Under the pieces are notes generated by a model. That model was not told where the DNA came from. It saw only the letters and a list, made by a program, of their open reading frames with translations, and ran no database searches. From positions 1 to 64,000 of the forward strand of contig CAYXYB010000016.1 of the NCBI GenBank assembly GCA_964469215.1: 64,000 bases of DNA, given 5' to 3'. Positions 39,412 through 48,382 of this stretch are shown here, in pieces. Position 1 is the stretch's first letter, and each line of letters starts with the position of its first letter. The stretch comes from SKPS01 sp964469215. GTDB taxonomy: Bacteria > Bacteroidota > Bacteroidia > Bacteroidales > SKPS01. Both the position numbers and the translations under genes were made by a program.

Positions 39412-40515
39412 TTAACCTAACGAATATTTTTTCCCCGGCATACACCTTATCACCCCTTTGAGTTCAAGCTCAAGGAGCAGGGAAGCTGTTTTACTCACAG
39501 GTATCCCGCAATGCAATGAGATCTGGTCAATGACCGGTTCTCCGGTTTGCCGGATGACATTTACTATCCGTTCTTCATCATCTGAGAGATTGATGAATAT
39601 CTCCTGTTGTCTTTGCTGTTTACCCTTTTTGTCGCTCCACCCCATAATTGTCCCCAGGTGGCGACCTCCGAGCAGGATTCCCGCCTTGTTCTCGCTGATC
39701 ATCATGTTACAACCTGATGATGCCTGATCCGTATTTCTGCCCGGGATGGCAAACACATCCCTGCTGTAAGAGTTCGCAATATCGGCAGTTATCAGGGCAC
39801 CTCCCTTAGTGCCCGATTCTATAACAATTACAGCATCCGTCATTCCTGCCACAATCCGGTTCCTCGAAGGGAAGTTCTGCCTGTCGGGATTTGTCCGGCT
39901 TATATAGTCAGTAAGAAGCCCTCCCTGTTCCAGCATGCTGGCAGCTATATACCGGTGAATAGGTGGATATATCCTGTCGAGGCCATGCGCCAGCACACCG
40001 ACAGTCGGAAGATTGCATTGCATCGCATGCTTATGTGCACATGAGTCTATTCCATAAGCTAATCCGCTCACAATCATTACACCCAGCTCCGAAATTTCAG
40101 AGATAAGTGCCTCACATTGTTGCAAACCATACGCCGATGGTAAACGTGTGCCTACCACAGCAATTATGCGCTGCTGGTTGAGATCGGCATTCCCTTTGTA
40201 ATAAAGCATCACCGGACTGTCAGCACAATGTTTCAACCGCTCAGGGTATTCGTGCGAAAGGTAAAAAAGTGTCCTGATACCGTTGCGAATGATAAATTTC
40301 AACTCCTCCTCAGCCCTGGTAATAACATCCTGGTTAAGTATGCTTTCAACCATGTTTTTATGAATGCCCGGGATGCGTTGCAGAAACTTCCTCTTCTCTT
40401 CAAAAATATTCCGTACACCACCACAGAACGCCATAAGCTTTTTCTGCGAAATAGGGCCAAGGTCAGGAAGCAAGGTAAGTGCTATCTGATAAACTGTTAG
40501 TTCGTCGTTGTCCAT
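39412..40515 (-). CDS. dprA: DNA-processing protein DprA
   Basis: 367 residues from MDNDELTVYQ; the frame continues to 40572 but the extra residues (MMILFPFFRF) look unrelated. An N-terminal helical/SAM-like region is followed by the Rossmann-like DprA core: RIIAVVGTRLPSAYG (GTR motif), VSGLAYGIDSCAHKHAM, VGVLAHGLDRIYPP, FPSRNRIVAGMTDAVIVIES, KGGALITADIA and FAIPGR. A C-terminal winged-helix (about 305-367) is present. DprA loads RecA on incoming single-stranded DNA in natural transformation. It is divergent from the glycosyltransferase gene. Confidence 0.95.
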   Translation of the reverse strand: MDNDELTVYQIALTLLPDLGPISQKKLMAFCGGVRNIFEEKRKFLQRIPGIHKNMVESILNQDVITRAEEELKFIIRNGIRTLFYLSHEYPERLKHCADSPVMLYYKGNADLNQQRIIAVVGTRLPSAYGLQQCEALISEISELGVMIVSGLAYGIDSCAHKHAMQCNLPTVGVLAHGLDRIYPPIHRYIAASMLEQGGLLTDYISRTNPDRQNFPSRNRIVAGMTDAVIVIESGTKGGALITADIANSYSRDVFAIPGRNTDQASSGCNMMISENKAGILLGGRHLGTIMGWSDKKGKQQRQQEIFINLSDDEERIVNVIRQTGEPVIDQISLHCGIPVSKTASLLLELELKGVIRCMPGKKYSLG

Positions 40516-40593
40516 TGAAATAGTTTTATGAATATTTGCCTGAAACCTGAAAAACGGAAATAAAATCATCAACTTTTTTTAATTTTACCAAAT

Positions 40594-41658
40594 ATGGATT
40601 TACCCTATCTGCAGTTTGAGCCTTCATCAATATTTGTGGCTCCACTTAACTGGGGGCTGGGGCATGCCACCCGGTCTGCTGATGTTATCCTGCGACTGCA
40701 GAGCCGCTTTCCTAATGCGCAGATAACTCTTGGATCGGATGGTGTTGCAGCAGATTGGTTAAGGCAACGGTTCCCTGATCTTACAGTCTTGAAGATCCCT
40801 GCATACAACATAAGATATTCGCGAGGTGCAGCCCTTATTCCAAAACTGATTCTGCGTTCTCCCCTGATCGCATTAAGCATCATCAGAGAACACACGGCAA
40901 CAGAGAAAATTGTCAGGCGATACAAGGCTGACCTTGTGGTATCAGATAACAGATATGGTGTCTGGTCCCGGAGATGTCATTCAGTTTTCATAACTCATCA
41001 GCTACAAATAAGACCATCCGGACGGTTGATGAAGCCTCTGTTCTGCATTCTGAACAGTTTAATATTCCGGGGATTAAAGAGATTTGATCAGTGTTGGATT
41101 CCCGACTTTGAAGAATATCCTGGACTTGCCGGTAAGCTTTCACATCCTGGGAAACTTTCTGTAAATGCCAGATATATCGGGCCATTGTCACGTTTCAGAT
41201 GGGTGGCTCCGGAGAAGCCACCGGAAGATCCTCCCTGGTTGCTATGCATAATATCTGGTCCGGAACCGCAAAGGGGAATTTTTCTGGATTTAATTCTGAA
41301 ACAGCTAAAGCAGATGTCGGTCAAAACTGTTATAGTTGCTGGCTCGCCCGGCAAGGTGTGGGAAGGGGAGGTGCCTGACCATATTAAAATATTCACTCAT
41401 CTGCCCGATGAAACATTGATGAGCCTGATCCAAAAGTCCTACCTGGTGATAAGCCGGCCCGGTTACTCTACAATCATGGACCTCCATTTCACAGGCGGGA
41501 AAGCACTGTTTGTCCCTACACCCGGCCAAACCGAACAGGAATACCTGGCTGACCTTCATAAATCAAGTGCAAACATCCAATCCATCAGTCAAAAAGACTT
41601 TCAAACTTTCAAACTTTCAAACTTTCTAACTTACTCGCTCACTTCGAAAGCACCTTGA
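40594..41658 (+). CDS. MurG/GT28-like glycosyltransferase
   Basis: 354 residues with a GT-B fold outline. The N-terminal acceptor half starts FVAPLNWGLGHATRSADVILRL (Gly-rich loop as in MurG). The C-terminal donor half has LLCIISGPEPQRG, TVIVAGSPGK and VISRPGYSTIMDL, the nucleotide-sugar binding region. The acceptor and sugar are unknown; an envelope glycan or glycolipid is likely. The final 20 residues are encoded by four 8-bp tandem repeats and seem non-conserved in character. The 3' end overlaps the convergent OmpA-family gene by 20 bp. TAATTTTA at 40580-40587 is a weak -7 candidate very close to the start. Confidence 0.8.
   Translation: MDLPYLQFEPSSIFVAPLNWGLGHATRSADVILRLQSRFPNAQITLGSDGVAADWLRQRFPDLTVLKIPAYNIRYSRGAALIPKLILRSPLIALSIIREHTATEKIVRRYKADLVVSDNRYGVWSRRCHSVFITHQLQIRPSGRLMKPLFCILNSLIFRGLKRFDQCWIPDFEEYPGLAGKLSHPGKLSVNARYIGPLSRFRWVAPEKPPEDPPWLLCIISGPEPQRGIFLDLILKQLKQMSVKTVIVAGSPGKVWEGEVPDHIKIFTHLPDETLMSLIQKSYLVISRPGYSTIMDLHFTGGKALFVPTPGQTEQEYLADLHKSSANIQSISQKDFQTFKLSNFLTYSLTSKAP
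41597..41628 (+). repeat. 8-bp tandem repeat (ACTTTCAA) in the glycosyltransferase 3' end
   Basis: Units at 41597-41604, 41605-41612 and 41613-41620 are perfect, and a fourth (ACTTTCTA) is at 41621-41628. As 8 is not a multiple of 3, gain of one unit brings an in-frame TAA soon after the repeats, and loss of one unit reads on into the convergent gene. Confidence 0.85.
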
Positions 41659-42862
41659 ATTCCACCCGGCGGTTAATCTGCCTTCCCTCCTCGGTTGTAT
41701 TATCAGCAATTGGCTTCGACTTTCCGTGCCCTACCCAGGTCAGCCGCCCGGGGTCAATACCCTTACCTATGAGATATCTTACAACTGAGTTTGCACGGTC
41801 GTATGATAGTTTAATGTTATATTCAACACTACCCTTATAGTCTGTATGCCCTGCAATTTCAATTGTCATTGTTGGGTATTTATTCATCAGCGCAACAAGC
41901 TTGTCAAGTTCAGGAAAAGATGCAGGCAATAGAACTGACTTGTCGAAATCAAAAAATATGTTCTGCAGAATAAAACTCTCACCAACTTTCACATCTTCGA
42001 ACTCGTTCTTTTCTTCCCTGGGTTCCGGCTCCACTTCAGTTTTCACATCCTTTTGGTCAGGTTTTTTAATTGTAACCATATTACATTCACACTGAGAAGG
42101 TTTTCTGATTTCAATTAACGAAACATCATCAAATATATAATAAGCGAACTCTTTTAGATCAACAGGGCTGAACGATTCCCGCAGCCTTTCAAACCTCCCC
42201 TCTACCCAGGGCTCATAGTTCCCAATAGTCAGATAACGCTCACCCCCTTCGGCCTTATAAATACCCCTGAGCGGAATCCACTGTGTGGTATTTGTAAGGT
42301 ATTCATCCCCAGGAAAAGCAATGTGTGGCTCAGGTAGCGAATCAGGAGGATTGGGGAATGCTATCTGCCCCTTCGAAAAATAGACCCCGAAATCCTTTGC
42401 TGCAATGGTGGAGTTCTTCCCTAAACATATCCATATCTCAAAACAATATAGTCGGTTCTTTCTTAATGGTGCAGTTAGTTTTGTCTGTATGTGTTCAGTA
42501 TAATTGGCAGATCCATGATAAATCTTCGGATCAGCCCTCAGTATCAACCCAATATATCCTTTACCTGAACGTGCATTCATGAAACCGGTAAAATTTCTTG
42601 GCACTCCAACCTGCGTGTTTTTGGCACAACCATTAAAATAATCAGGTGAAGCTTCGCTCACAGAAAACCAGTTGGTGACAACCTCGTATCCTGCAACAAG
42701 TGTGGTGTTGGCTTTTTCAGGACAAACTTTATATTGTTCAAAACCCGGGTTTGGAACAAGATTCTGTTGTCCGTGAAGTGTATGATTATTAATAGCCAAA
42801 AGGCAGATAACCAGCATTAAACAGGTACATAACAACCTGCGGTTTAATTTTACGGCTTTCAT
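41639..42862 (-). CDS. OmpA-family protein with N-terminal carbohydrate-binding-like domain
   Basis: 407 residues. Signal peptide (about 1-31), then a galactose-binding-like/CBM-like domain beginning NLVPNPGFEQY (32-250), a Cys-containing linker (QCECNMVTIKKP), an acidic linker, and a C-terminal OmpA domain (about 295-407) with FFDFDKSVLLP, IEIAGHTDYKGS, LSYDRANSVVRYL and GRQINRRVEFKV. The OmpA part binds peptidoglycan non-covalently. The N-terminal domain probably faces the surface or binds glycans. Such proteins are frequent in Bacteroidota envelopes. The 3' end overlaps the glycosyltransferase gene. Confidence 0.88.
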   Translation of the reverse strand: MKAVKLNRRLLCTCLMLVICLLAINNHTLHGQQNLVPNPGFEQYKVCPEKANTTLVAGYEVVTNWFSVSEASPDYFNGCAKNTQVGVPRNFTGFMNARSGKGYIGLILRADPKIYHGSANYTEHIQTKLTAPLRKNRLYCFEIWICLGKNSTIAAKDFGVYFSKGQIAFPNPPDSLPEPHIAFPGDEYLTNTTQWIPLRGIYKAEGGERYLTIGNYEPWVEGRFERLRESFSPVDLKEFAYYIFDDVSLIEIRKPSQCECNMVTIKKPDQKDVKTEVEPEPREEKNEFEDVKVGESFILQNIFFDFDKSVLLPASFPELDKLVALMNKYPTMTIEIAGHTDYKGSVEYNIKLSYDRANSVVRYLIGKGIDPGRLTWVGHGKSKPIADNTTEEGRQINRRVEFKVLSK

Positions 42863-43055
42863 ATTAATGAAGCATTTAAGCCTGATTATATATATGATGC
42901 GAAATTATTCATCTGTGAATATAAAACGCAACGTACTCAGACTAATTGTTAACATACGGCTGTTGGTTCAGGTTGAAAGCAATCCGGGAGAGTGCAAGTC
43001 GTGGCATGAATTAATCAATGGTTCTTCTAGTGCAAAAGCTGGCAATTCTATTTAG
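42863..43055. other. Spacer between gpsA and the OmpA-family gene
   Basis: A 193-bp AT-rich gap. It carries the upstream region of the OmpA-family gene, but I found no good TAnnTTTG box, hairpin or repeat. The short open frame at 42867-43055 on the plus strand has no recognisable features. Confidence 0.4.
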
Positions 43056-44057
43056 TTACTTCAATATTGATGAAATATTATGAACAACAGGAGCAGGTGC
43101 AACATGTTCACAGATAATACTGTATACTGCCGAGATCAGCGGATATTGGTGACGTGGAAAATCCTTCTTTTTTCCAAGAGCTGCAACAGCATAATAACCT
43201 TCGGCAATCATACCAAGTTCGAGTAATGCAGATTGAACTGTGTACCCTTTGCCTATCATGTTGCCAAGCACCCAGTTGCGGCTGAATCGTGAGTAGGCTG
43301 TCACCATAAGATCACCTGCATAAACCGATGAGTTAATTGACCGGCCGTTGCCTGTAAGTTCATGAAGTACCGCATCCATCTCCATAATCATATTTGTAAC
43401 CAGCACAGCCATGAAATTGTCGCCATATCTTAAACCATTTGCAACACCTGCCAGAATCCCGTAAACATTCTTCAGAACAGAGGCTATGCTGATACCTTTC
43501 ACATCATTGGATATCCTTACCGTAAGCCATGGTGTCTGGAGAAGATCAGCCACTTCTTCGCCAAGTAAATGATCAGAAACGCCGAGTGTCAGATATGAAC
43601 GCCGTTGCATCACCACCTCCTCCGAATGGCAAGGGCCACCTATTACACCGATCTTGTTCTCCGGAATTTCGAAATTCTTGACCAGCCATTGATAAACTGG
43701 TTGCAAACTAACAGTCTCAAGACCTTTGACTGCTGAGATTACTGCCTTTTCCCTGAACAGATCTTTTCCCGATTTCTCAAATACAGTGTTTAGGAACGCA
43801 GAAGGTACCGCAAGAATAACAACATCAGAACCTGCAACAACTTCCTGTACAACAGTGCTGACAATCAGGTTGTCGGTATCAATGTCGGTGTGGCTGAGGT
43901 AGTCAGGGTTATGCTTTTCGGCAATTATTCTTTCTTTCTGGCATTCTCTTCTTACCCACCATTTAAGATTGATGCCGTTGTGCTGCAGCACCTTGATCAG
44001 GGCCGTTCCCCAACTTCCACCTCCCAATACTGCCACTGAGTGTTTTGGTTTTACCAT
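43056..44057 (-). CDS. gpsA: Glycerol-3-phosphate dehydrogenase [NAD(P)+]
   Basis: 333 residues. The N-terminal Rossmann motif is VAVLGGGSWGTALIKVL. Further family motifs are VILAVPSAFL, ISAVKGLE (catalytic-region Lys), GVIGGPCHSEEVV and SVLKNVYGILAGVANGLRYGDN with the substrate-binding region. It reduces dihydroxyacetone phosphate to sn-glycerol-3-phosphate for phospholipid synthesis in the cytoplasm. It lies 22 bp after the M28 peptidase gene on the same strand, probably cotranscribed. Confidence 0.94.
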   Translation of the reverse strand: MVKPKHSVAVLGGGSWGTALIKVLQHNGINLKWWVRRECQKERIIAEKHNPDYLSHTDIDTDNLIVSTVVQEVVAGSDVVILAVPSAFLNTVFEKSGKDLFREKAVISAVKGLETVSLQPVYQWLVKNFEIPENKIGVIGGPCHSEEVVMQRRSYLTLGVSDHLLGEEVADLLQTPWLTVRISNDVKGISIASVLKNVYGILAGVANGLRYGDNFMAVLVTNMIMEMDAVLHELTGNGRSINSSVYAGDLMVTAYSRFSRNWVLGNMIGKGYTVQSALLELGMIAEGYYAVAALGKKKDFPRHQYPLISAVYSIICEHVAPAPVVHNISSILK

Positions 44058-44079
44058 AAAAGGTGATTTCTGATTTGAA

Positions 44080-45813
44080 TTAAAACTTCATTGTGAAGAT
44101 TTTCGGTTTTCCCTCTCTGACAACAACAACTTCAAAGCTTACACCCTCTTGTATCCTGCTTAGCGCCAACATATAATGATGCATATTCTCAATATCTGTG
44201 TCACCAATTCTCACAATGATATCTCCTTTTTTTATCCCGGCTGCTTCAGCAGCCCATTGTCGGATTACCTCCTGAACATAAACACCCTTTACATCCATTC
44301 CATGTCCTGGAACAATACCCAGTGAATACTGCAGGCTGGTGCGTGATCTGGGCTCCTCACCGGAATATTTCTGAAATGGTAATGAAGATAACGTATCGAG
44401 AATGGATAGAAGGTTAATAGTGTACTCTACAACGTCGCGCATGCCGGTGTAGTTGATTTTTTCCGGGGTATCTGATGGTTTATGGTAATCATCATGTATT
44501 CCATTGAAAAAGAATAGAACAGGGACGCCTGTATTGTAAAAATGGTAGTGATCGGAGCCGGAAAGCCCATCTTTTACTGGTTTGCTGGTCACATCCTCTT
44601 TAACCAATTCGAGCAGTTCTTCCCAGTGGGTAGAGCTGCCTGCACCCAGCAGGCTTATCTCGGGCTTGTATGCATCAACCCGTCCTATCATGTCGAAATT
44701 CAGCATTGCAAAGATGTTGTCGCTGCTTATGTTTTCGAGTTCAGTGAATATCCTTGATCCTATAAGACCCTTCTCTTCTGCAGAGAATCCTACAAAAAGA
44801 TAGTTCTTCCTTGTAAGGGTGCTTTGGGAAAGCCATTCGGCAAGGGCAAGCATGCCTGCAACACCGCTGGCGTTGTCGTCAGCACCGGGATGAATGGCAG
44901 GAGGCCCGTTATGTCTTGAATTATTTATTCCCCATCCAAGATGGTCGATATGAGCTCCTATAACGATAGTTTTTTCCGCCCCATTGTCAATCCATGCTGC
45001 TACATTCTTTCCGTAACTCCTTTTCTTTTCTGCACTTATTTGCAGTTCAACTTTCATGTTCTCTAGCATAGGTGCCATATCTGCATTATGAAGAAAAACA
45101 ACAGGGATGAATACCTGTTGCCCGGTCAGATTGTTGCCGGGTGCACGTGTCAGCTTATTTTCCGGATCATAAAAGATAACAGCTACAGCCCCCATTGCCT
45201 TAGCCATCTCAGCCTTCTCAAACATCAGGTTGCCAAGGCTTGGGATTTGTTTCTGGTAGTCAGGAGGAGCATCATACCTTACAAGTGCAATCCTGCCTTG
45301 AAGGTCAATTGGCACCAGCGTTCCTTTTTGCCTTTTGCTATGCCTACGTTCCTTTGCCTCACTAATCGACAAATATCCTTCCATGCAATATCCTGCATCA
45401 ACAACAATACCTGATACTTTGCCATCTCCTCCCCAATAATAAGGTGAAAAGTCATTTTGTGCTAAATCAATTGGGTTCGAAGTACCCCTTTTGGAATCGG
45501 TAATGCTGACTAAGAACTTGTTTTTCTCCGGGGGAAACTCATAACCATCACTGAAATCAAAATCCTGGAAATAGCATCCGCTAAGCCATGTTTTCAGATC
45601 CAGAAGATCAAATCGTTCAGCTACATAAAGTGCCGCATAAAGCTCTCCCATCGATCCGGCTTCACGCCCCTCCAATGAGTCGCCTGCCAGAATTTTAATA
45701 TCCTCCTTCATGTTAAGGATATAGCGTTCATTTAGAAGTTGTTGTCCCGAAAGAGTTGTAAACAACAGGGCAGATATAAGAAACCACCCTGCGAAAATTA
45801 ACCTTAAAATCAT
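44080..45813 (-). CDS. M28-family zinc aminopeptidase with PA and PDZ domains
   Basis: 577 residues with an N-terminal signal/TM segment (about 1-22, ending LSGQ). A PA (protease-associated) insert lies at about 135-265. The M28 catalytic core shows the zinc ligands in order: GAHIDHLGWG (His), HPGADDNASG (Asp, bridging), FSAEEKGLIGS (catalytic Glu and Glu ligand), NFDMIGRV (Asp) and GIHDDYHKPSDT (His). A C-terminal PDZ domain (about 490-577) begins SLGIVPGH. Expected to trim peptides in the periplasm or outside the cell. It lies between the M49-like peptidase gene and gpsA with short gaps. Confidence 0.92.
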   Translation of the reverse strand: MILRLIFAGWFLISALLFTTLSGQQLLNERYILNMKEDIKILAGDSLEGREAGSMGELYAALYVAERFDLLDLKTWLSGCYFQDFDFSDGYEFPPEKNKFLVSITDSKRGTSNPIDLAQNDFSPYYWGGDGKVSGIVVDAGYCMEGYLSISEAKERRHSKRQKGTLVPIDLQGRIALVRYDAPPDYQKQIPSLGNLMFEKAEMAKAMGAVAVIFYDPENKLTRAPGNNLTGQQVFIPVVFLHNADMAPMLENMKVELQISAEKKRSYGKNVAAWIDNGAEKTIVIGAHIDHLGWGINNSRHNGPPAIHPGADDNASGVAGMLALAEWLSQSTLTRKNYLFVGFSAEEKGLIGSRIFTELENISSDNIFAMLNFDMIGRVDAYKPEISLLGAGSSTHWEELLELVKEDVTSKPVKDGLSGSDHYHFYNTGVPVLFFFNGIHDDYHKPSDTPEKINYTGMRDVVEYTINLLSILDTLSSLPFQKYSGEEPRSRTSLQYSLGIVPGHGMDVKGVYVQEVIRQWAAEAAGIKKGDIIVRIGDTDIENMHHYMLALSRIQEGVSFEVVVVREGKPKIFTMKF

Positions 45814-45859
45814 CGTATGCAGTTAATAAATGGTGATATCAGTTTTGGTTGTCACTTGA

Positions 45860-47482
45860 TCATTTCTTTTTAAGTCCTATAACTGCGGGGCCTTGTTTGA
45901 AGACAATATCTACCGGGATTTTCTGTGAATTGATGCTGTTAAGAGCATTCTGAAGATTACCCGGAACAACACCTTCTGTTTTCACCAGCCTGCTGGCTGT
46001 TTCGTAATCACCATTGCCCTGTATCAACAGGATTTCGGATGCCAGTTTCTCAATTGCTTCCCTCATAACATCAGGATTTACGGTATAATACCCTTCGTCA
46101 TCAAGTGTGAAGGCTCCTGCTCTTTGCAGATAATGATATCTCATCATGTTGGCCTTACCGTGTGCACTGGCAGCACCAAACCTTGAAGAGCGGAATATAC
46201 CGGCCATAAAAGTCACATAATAATCCATAATGTCTCCTTCAATCTCTCCCCTTTCAATCATCAGAGTAACCAGCCATAAACCGAGAACATCTGCTTTGTT
46301 CTCTTCAATAGGGCTGTACGACTCTTTAAGTGCCTGTCTTACAGTGCCCGTCCCGTTTACGGTATTCTTAATGCCTATCCCATGGGCTATTTCATGAAAC
46401 ATAGTGTTGGTAAAGAATGCATCGAATTTTACATAGTGTTGCTGATCTGAATGTATAACCATTTTGGAAATTGGTACCAGGATCTTATCAAATTTAGCCT
46501 GCATGGAGTTCTTAAGCTGTAACTTCCTTGATCCCGCCTGCAACTGTACCTCCTCGTCGTTGGGAAGATTTATCGCTATTGACTTACTGCCTGCATTACA
46601 GTCACCTGCATAATATAATGCATCATAAACGTTTATGTCAGCATCTGTTCCGGGCATTTCGGTTTTATACTCCTCCGGAACAGGAAGCAACATCTGCATT
46701 TCAGGCAAATAATTATTGAAGCGTTGCAGTTTGTTACTCCAATCATGATCTTTTATCAACACGAATGCTTCATAAGCAGCTTTATAACCAAAGAGTGCAT
46801 CTTCATAATTCTCAATTGGACCAACAACAAATTCAATATTCGAGTTCTTTACCCGCATCCAGGCAAAGTCACTCTCCTGGTAGTTATCGGTCACAAGTGC
46901 TTCAGCCCTCTTTTCCAGATAGTTTCTGAACTCAGGATCACCGGAAAGTTGAGCTGCAGCCTGAATATGACTGGCTGCCATCTTCAGCTCTTTCTCATAA
47001 GCCCTGTGATAGGGAACAACTGTCAGGTTTTTTTTGTTATCGCGGCGAAGCAGGGTGTACAAACCCGCTTTATCAGGATGATCAAAATTTTCAAACTCCT
47101 CCTGCGTTATGTCGGCAGGATAAAAATTGGCTCCTTTGGGTTTTTCAGATGCACCTTTTAACCACGGTTTATTACCTTCAAGTCGATCCCACGGGCCATA
47201 ATTAATCATCGCAAACTGCCTCTCCTCTGCTGTCTTAAGCTGCTTCATCAATTGATCCTTGTCACCGTAAGCCTGCTTCCAGTAAAGATCATCCATGATC
47301 TTTGCCGCTTCAATCAAATGCCCCAGCATCTCCTGCTCATTGTTGTCAAGATGTGAAATATCCGCTTTTAAAGCAAATTCAGCATATTTGGCAAGTTTCT
47401 CCTTTATTGATACATCAGATGTAAATCCAAAAATGAATATACAACCGGCAATAACTGTAATAATTGTGGTTTTTGGGTTCAT
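45860..47482 (-). CDS. M49-like (dipeptidyl peptidase III-related) metallopeptidase
   Basis: 540 residues; the first about 21 form a hydrophobic export or anchor signal. The zinc-binding region reads FHEIAHGIG, with H363, E364 and H367, and a downstream EENKAD (393-398) supplies the third ligand, placed as in the M49 family (EECRAD-like). Classical DPP III has HExxxH, whereas here a canonical HExxH is seen, so this belongs to a divergent bacterial branch. It probably releases dipeptides from short peptides in the periplasm. The M28 gene follows 46 bp later. CGAAATTA (47510-47517, TAATTTCG on the minus strand) is a weak -7 box. Confidence 0.72.
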   Translation of the reverse strand: MNPKTTIITVIAGCIFIFGFTSDVSIKEKLAKYAEFALKADISHLDNNEQEMLGHLIEAAKIMDDLYWKQAYGDKDQLMKQLKTAEERQFAMINYGPWDRLEGNKPWLKGASEKPKGANFYPADITQEEFENFDHPDKAGLYTLLRRDNKKNLTVVPYHRAYEKELKMAASHIQAAAQLSGDPEFRNYLEKRAEALVTDNYQESDFAWMRVKNSNIEFVVGPIENYEDALFGYKAAYEAFVLIKDHDWSNKLQRFNNYLPEMQMLLPVPEEYKTEMPGTDADINVYDALYYAGDCNAGSKSIAINLPNDEEVQLQAGSRKLQLKNSMQAKFDKILVPISKMVIHSDQQHYVKFDAFFTNTMFHEIAHGIGIKNTVNGTGTVRQALKESYSPIEENKADVLGLWLVTLMIERGEIEGDIMDYYVTFMAGIFRSSRFGAASAHGKANMMRYHYLQRAGAFTLDDEGYYTVNPDVMREAIEKLASEILLIQGNGDYETASRLVKTEGVVPGNLQNALNSINSQKIPVDIVFKQGPAVIGLKKK

Positions 47483-47545
47483 AATTCAGCGTTTTAAAAA
47501 TTTATGCACGAAATTACGATTTTTTTTCATTCCGGTTTATCATAT

Positions 47546-47553
47546 TACTTTTG
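47546..47553 (+). promoter_or_regulatory. Candidate -7 box directly before the TauE/SafE gene
   Basis: TACTTTTG matches TAnnTTTG exactly and ends only 10 nt before the chosen ATG (47564). If used, the mRNA would have almost no 5' untranslated region. No clear -33 TTG is visible. Confidence 0.4.
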
Positions 47554-47563
47554 CCTGGAATTT

Positions 47564-48343
47564 ATGGATTGGTACGAAATAATAGTTTTATTGTCAGCCG
47601 GCTTCTCAGTTGGGTTCATTAATACTGTTGCCGGTGGTGCTACGGTCATCTCCCTGGCAGCAATGATGATGCTTGGATTACCAATGTCGGTTGCAAATGC
47701 CACCCACCGGATTGCAGCTTTTTTCCAGACAGCTGCCTCTACAGGTACATTTATCAGGAGTAATGTTATCAGTATCAATACAGGACTCAGGCTGGGAGTA
47801 CCGGTAACATTGGGCTCCATAATCGGGGCTTGGCTTGCTGTTGCTATCGATGAAAGAAGTTTCGAGTTCCTTGCAGGAGGAGCAATGATACTTATACTAC
47901 TTGCCATGTTACTTAAACCGGGAATATGGACGCAGGGGAAACTCGACACTCCGGAATTGAAGCCAAAACCATGGCAGTACCTGCTGTTCTTTTTTATCGG
48001 GTTATATGGTGGACTGATCTATATCGGAATAGGATATGTGCTTCTCGCAGGGCTGGTGCTGGGGACAGGTTTCGATCTGCTGAGAGCAAATGCACTTAAG
48101 GTATTCATCGTAATGTTATATGTGCCTTTTACATTGATCCCTTTTATTCTTAATGACCTGATAGTCTGGAAATATGCAATAATTCTTTCTGTAGGCCAGG
48201 CAACAGGAGCCCTCCTGGCAGCACGAATCTCTGTCAGGGCAGGTAGTGGTTTCATCCGCTGGGTTATGATATTATTCCTGGTTTTTACAATCACTGAAAT
48301 ATTTCATATTACCGATATCAGGTCACTGTTTGCACGCAATTGA
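47564..48343 (+). CDS. TSUP (TauE/SafE) family permease
   Basis: 259 residues from MDWYEIIVLL; the frame is open from 47504, but the earlier 20 residues are not hydrophobic-helix-like and cover the promoter region. Eight hydrophobic segments are visible, with two internally related halves. AGFSVGFINTVAGGATVISL and GLYGGLIYIGIGYVLLAGLVLGTG are the typical repeated Gly-rich motifs of the family. Relatives export sulfite, sulfoacetate or other small sulfur-containing organic anions. Substrate here is unknown; no sulfur gene is nearby. It is divergent from the M49-like gene. Confidence 0.85.
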   Translation: MDWYEIIVLLSAGFSVGFINTVAGGATVISLAAMMMLGLPMSVANATHRIAAFFQTAASTGTFIRSNVISINTGLRLGVPVTLGSIIGAWLAVAIDERSFEFLAGGAMILILLAMLLKPGIWTQGKLDTPELKPKPWQYLLFFFIGLYGGLIYIGIGYVLLAGLVLGTGFDLLRANALKVFIVMLYVPFTLIPFILNDLIVWKYAIILSVGQATGALLAARISVRAGSGFIRWVMILFLVFTITEIFHITDIRSLFARN

Positions 48344-48382
48344 TAAATAATTGGCATCTTTGCATAAAAGAAGAGGTAACCT

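Noticed and set aside
42867..43055. 62-codon plus-strand ORF between ompA-like gene and gpsA
   Set aside because: Composition is not protein-like, there is no start context, and it lies in the upstream region of the ompA-like gene.
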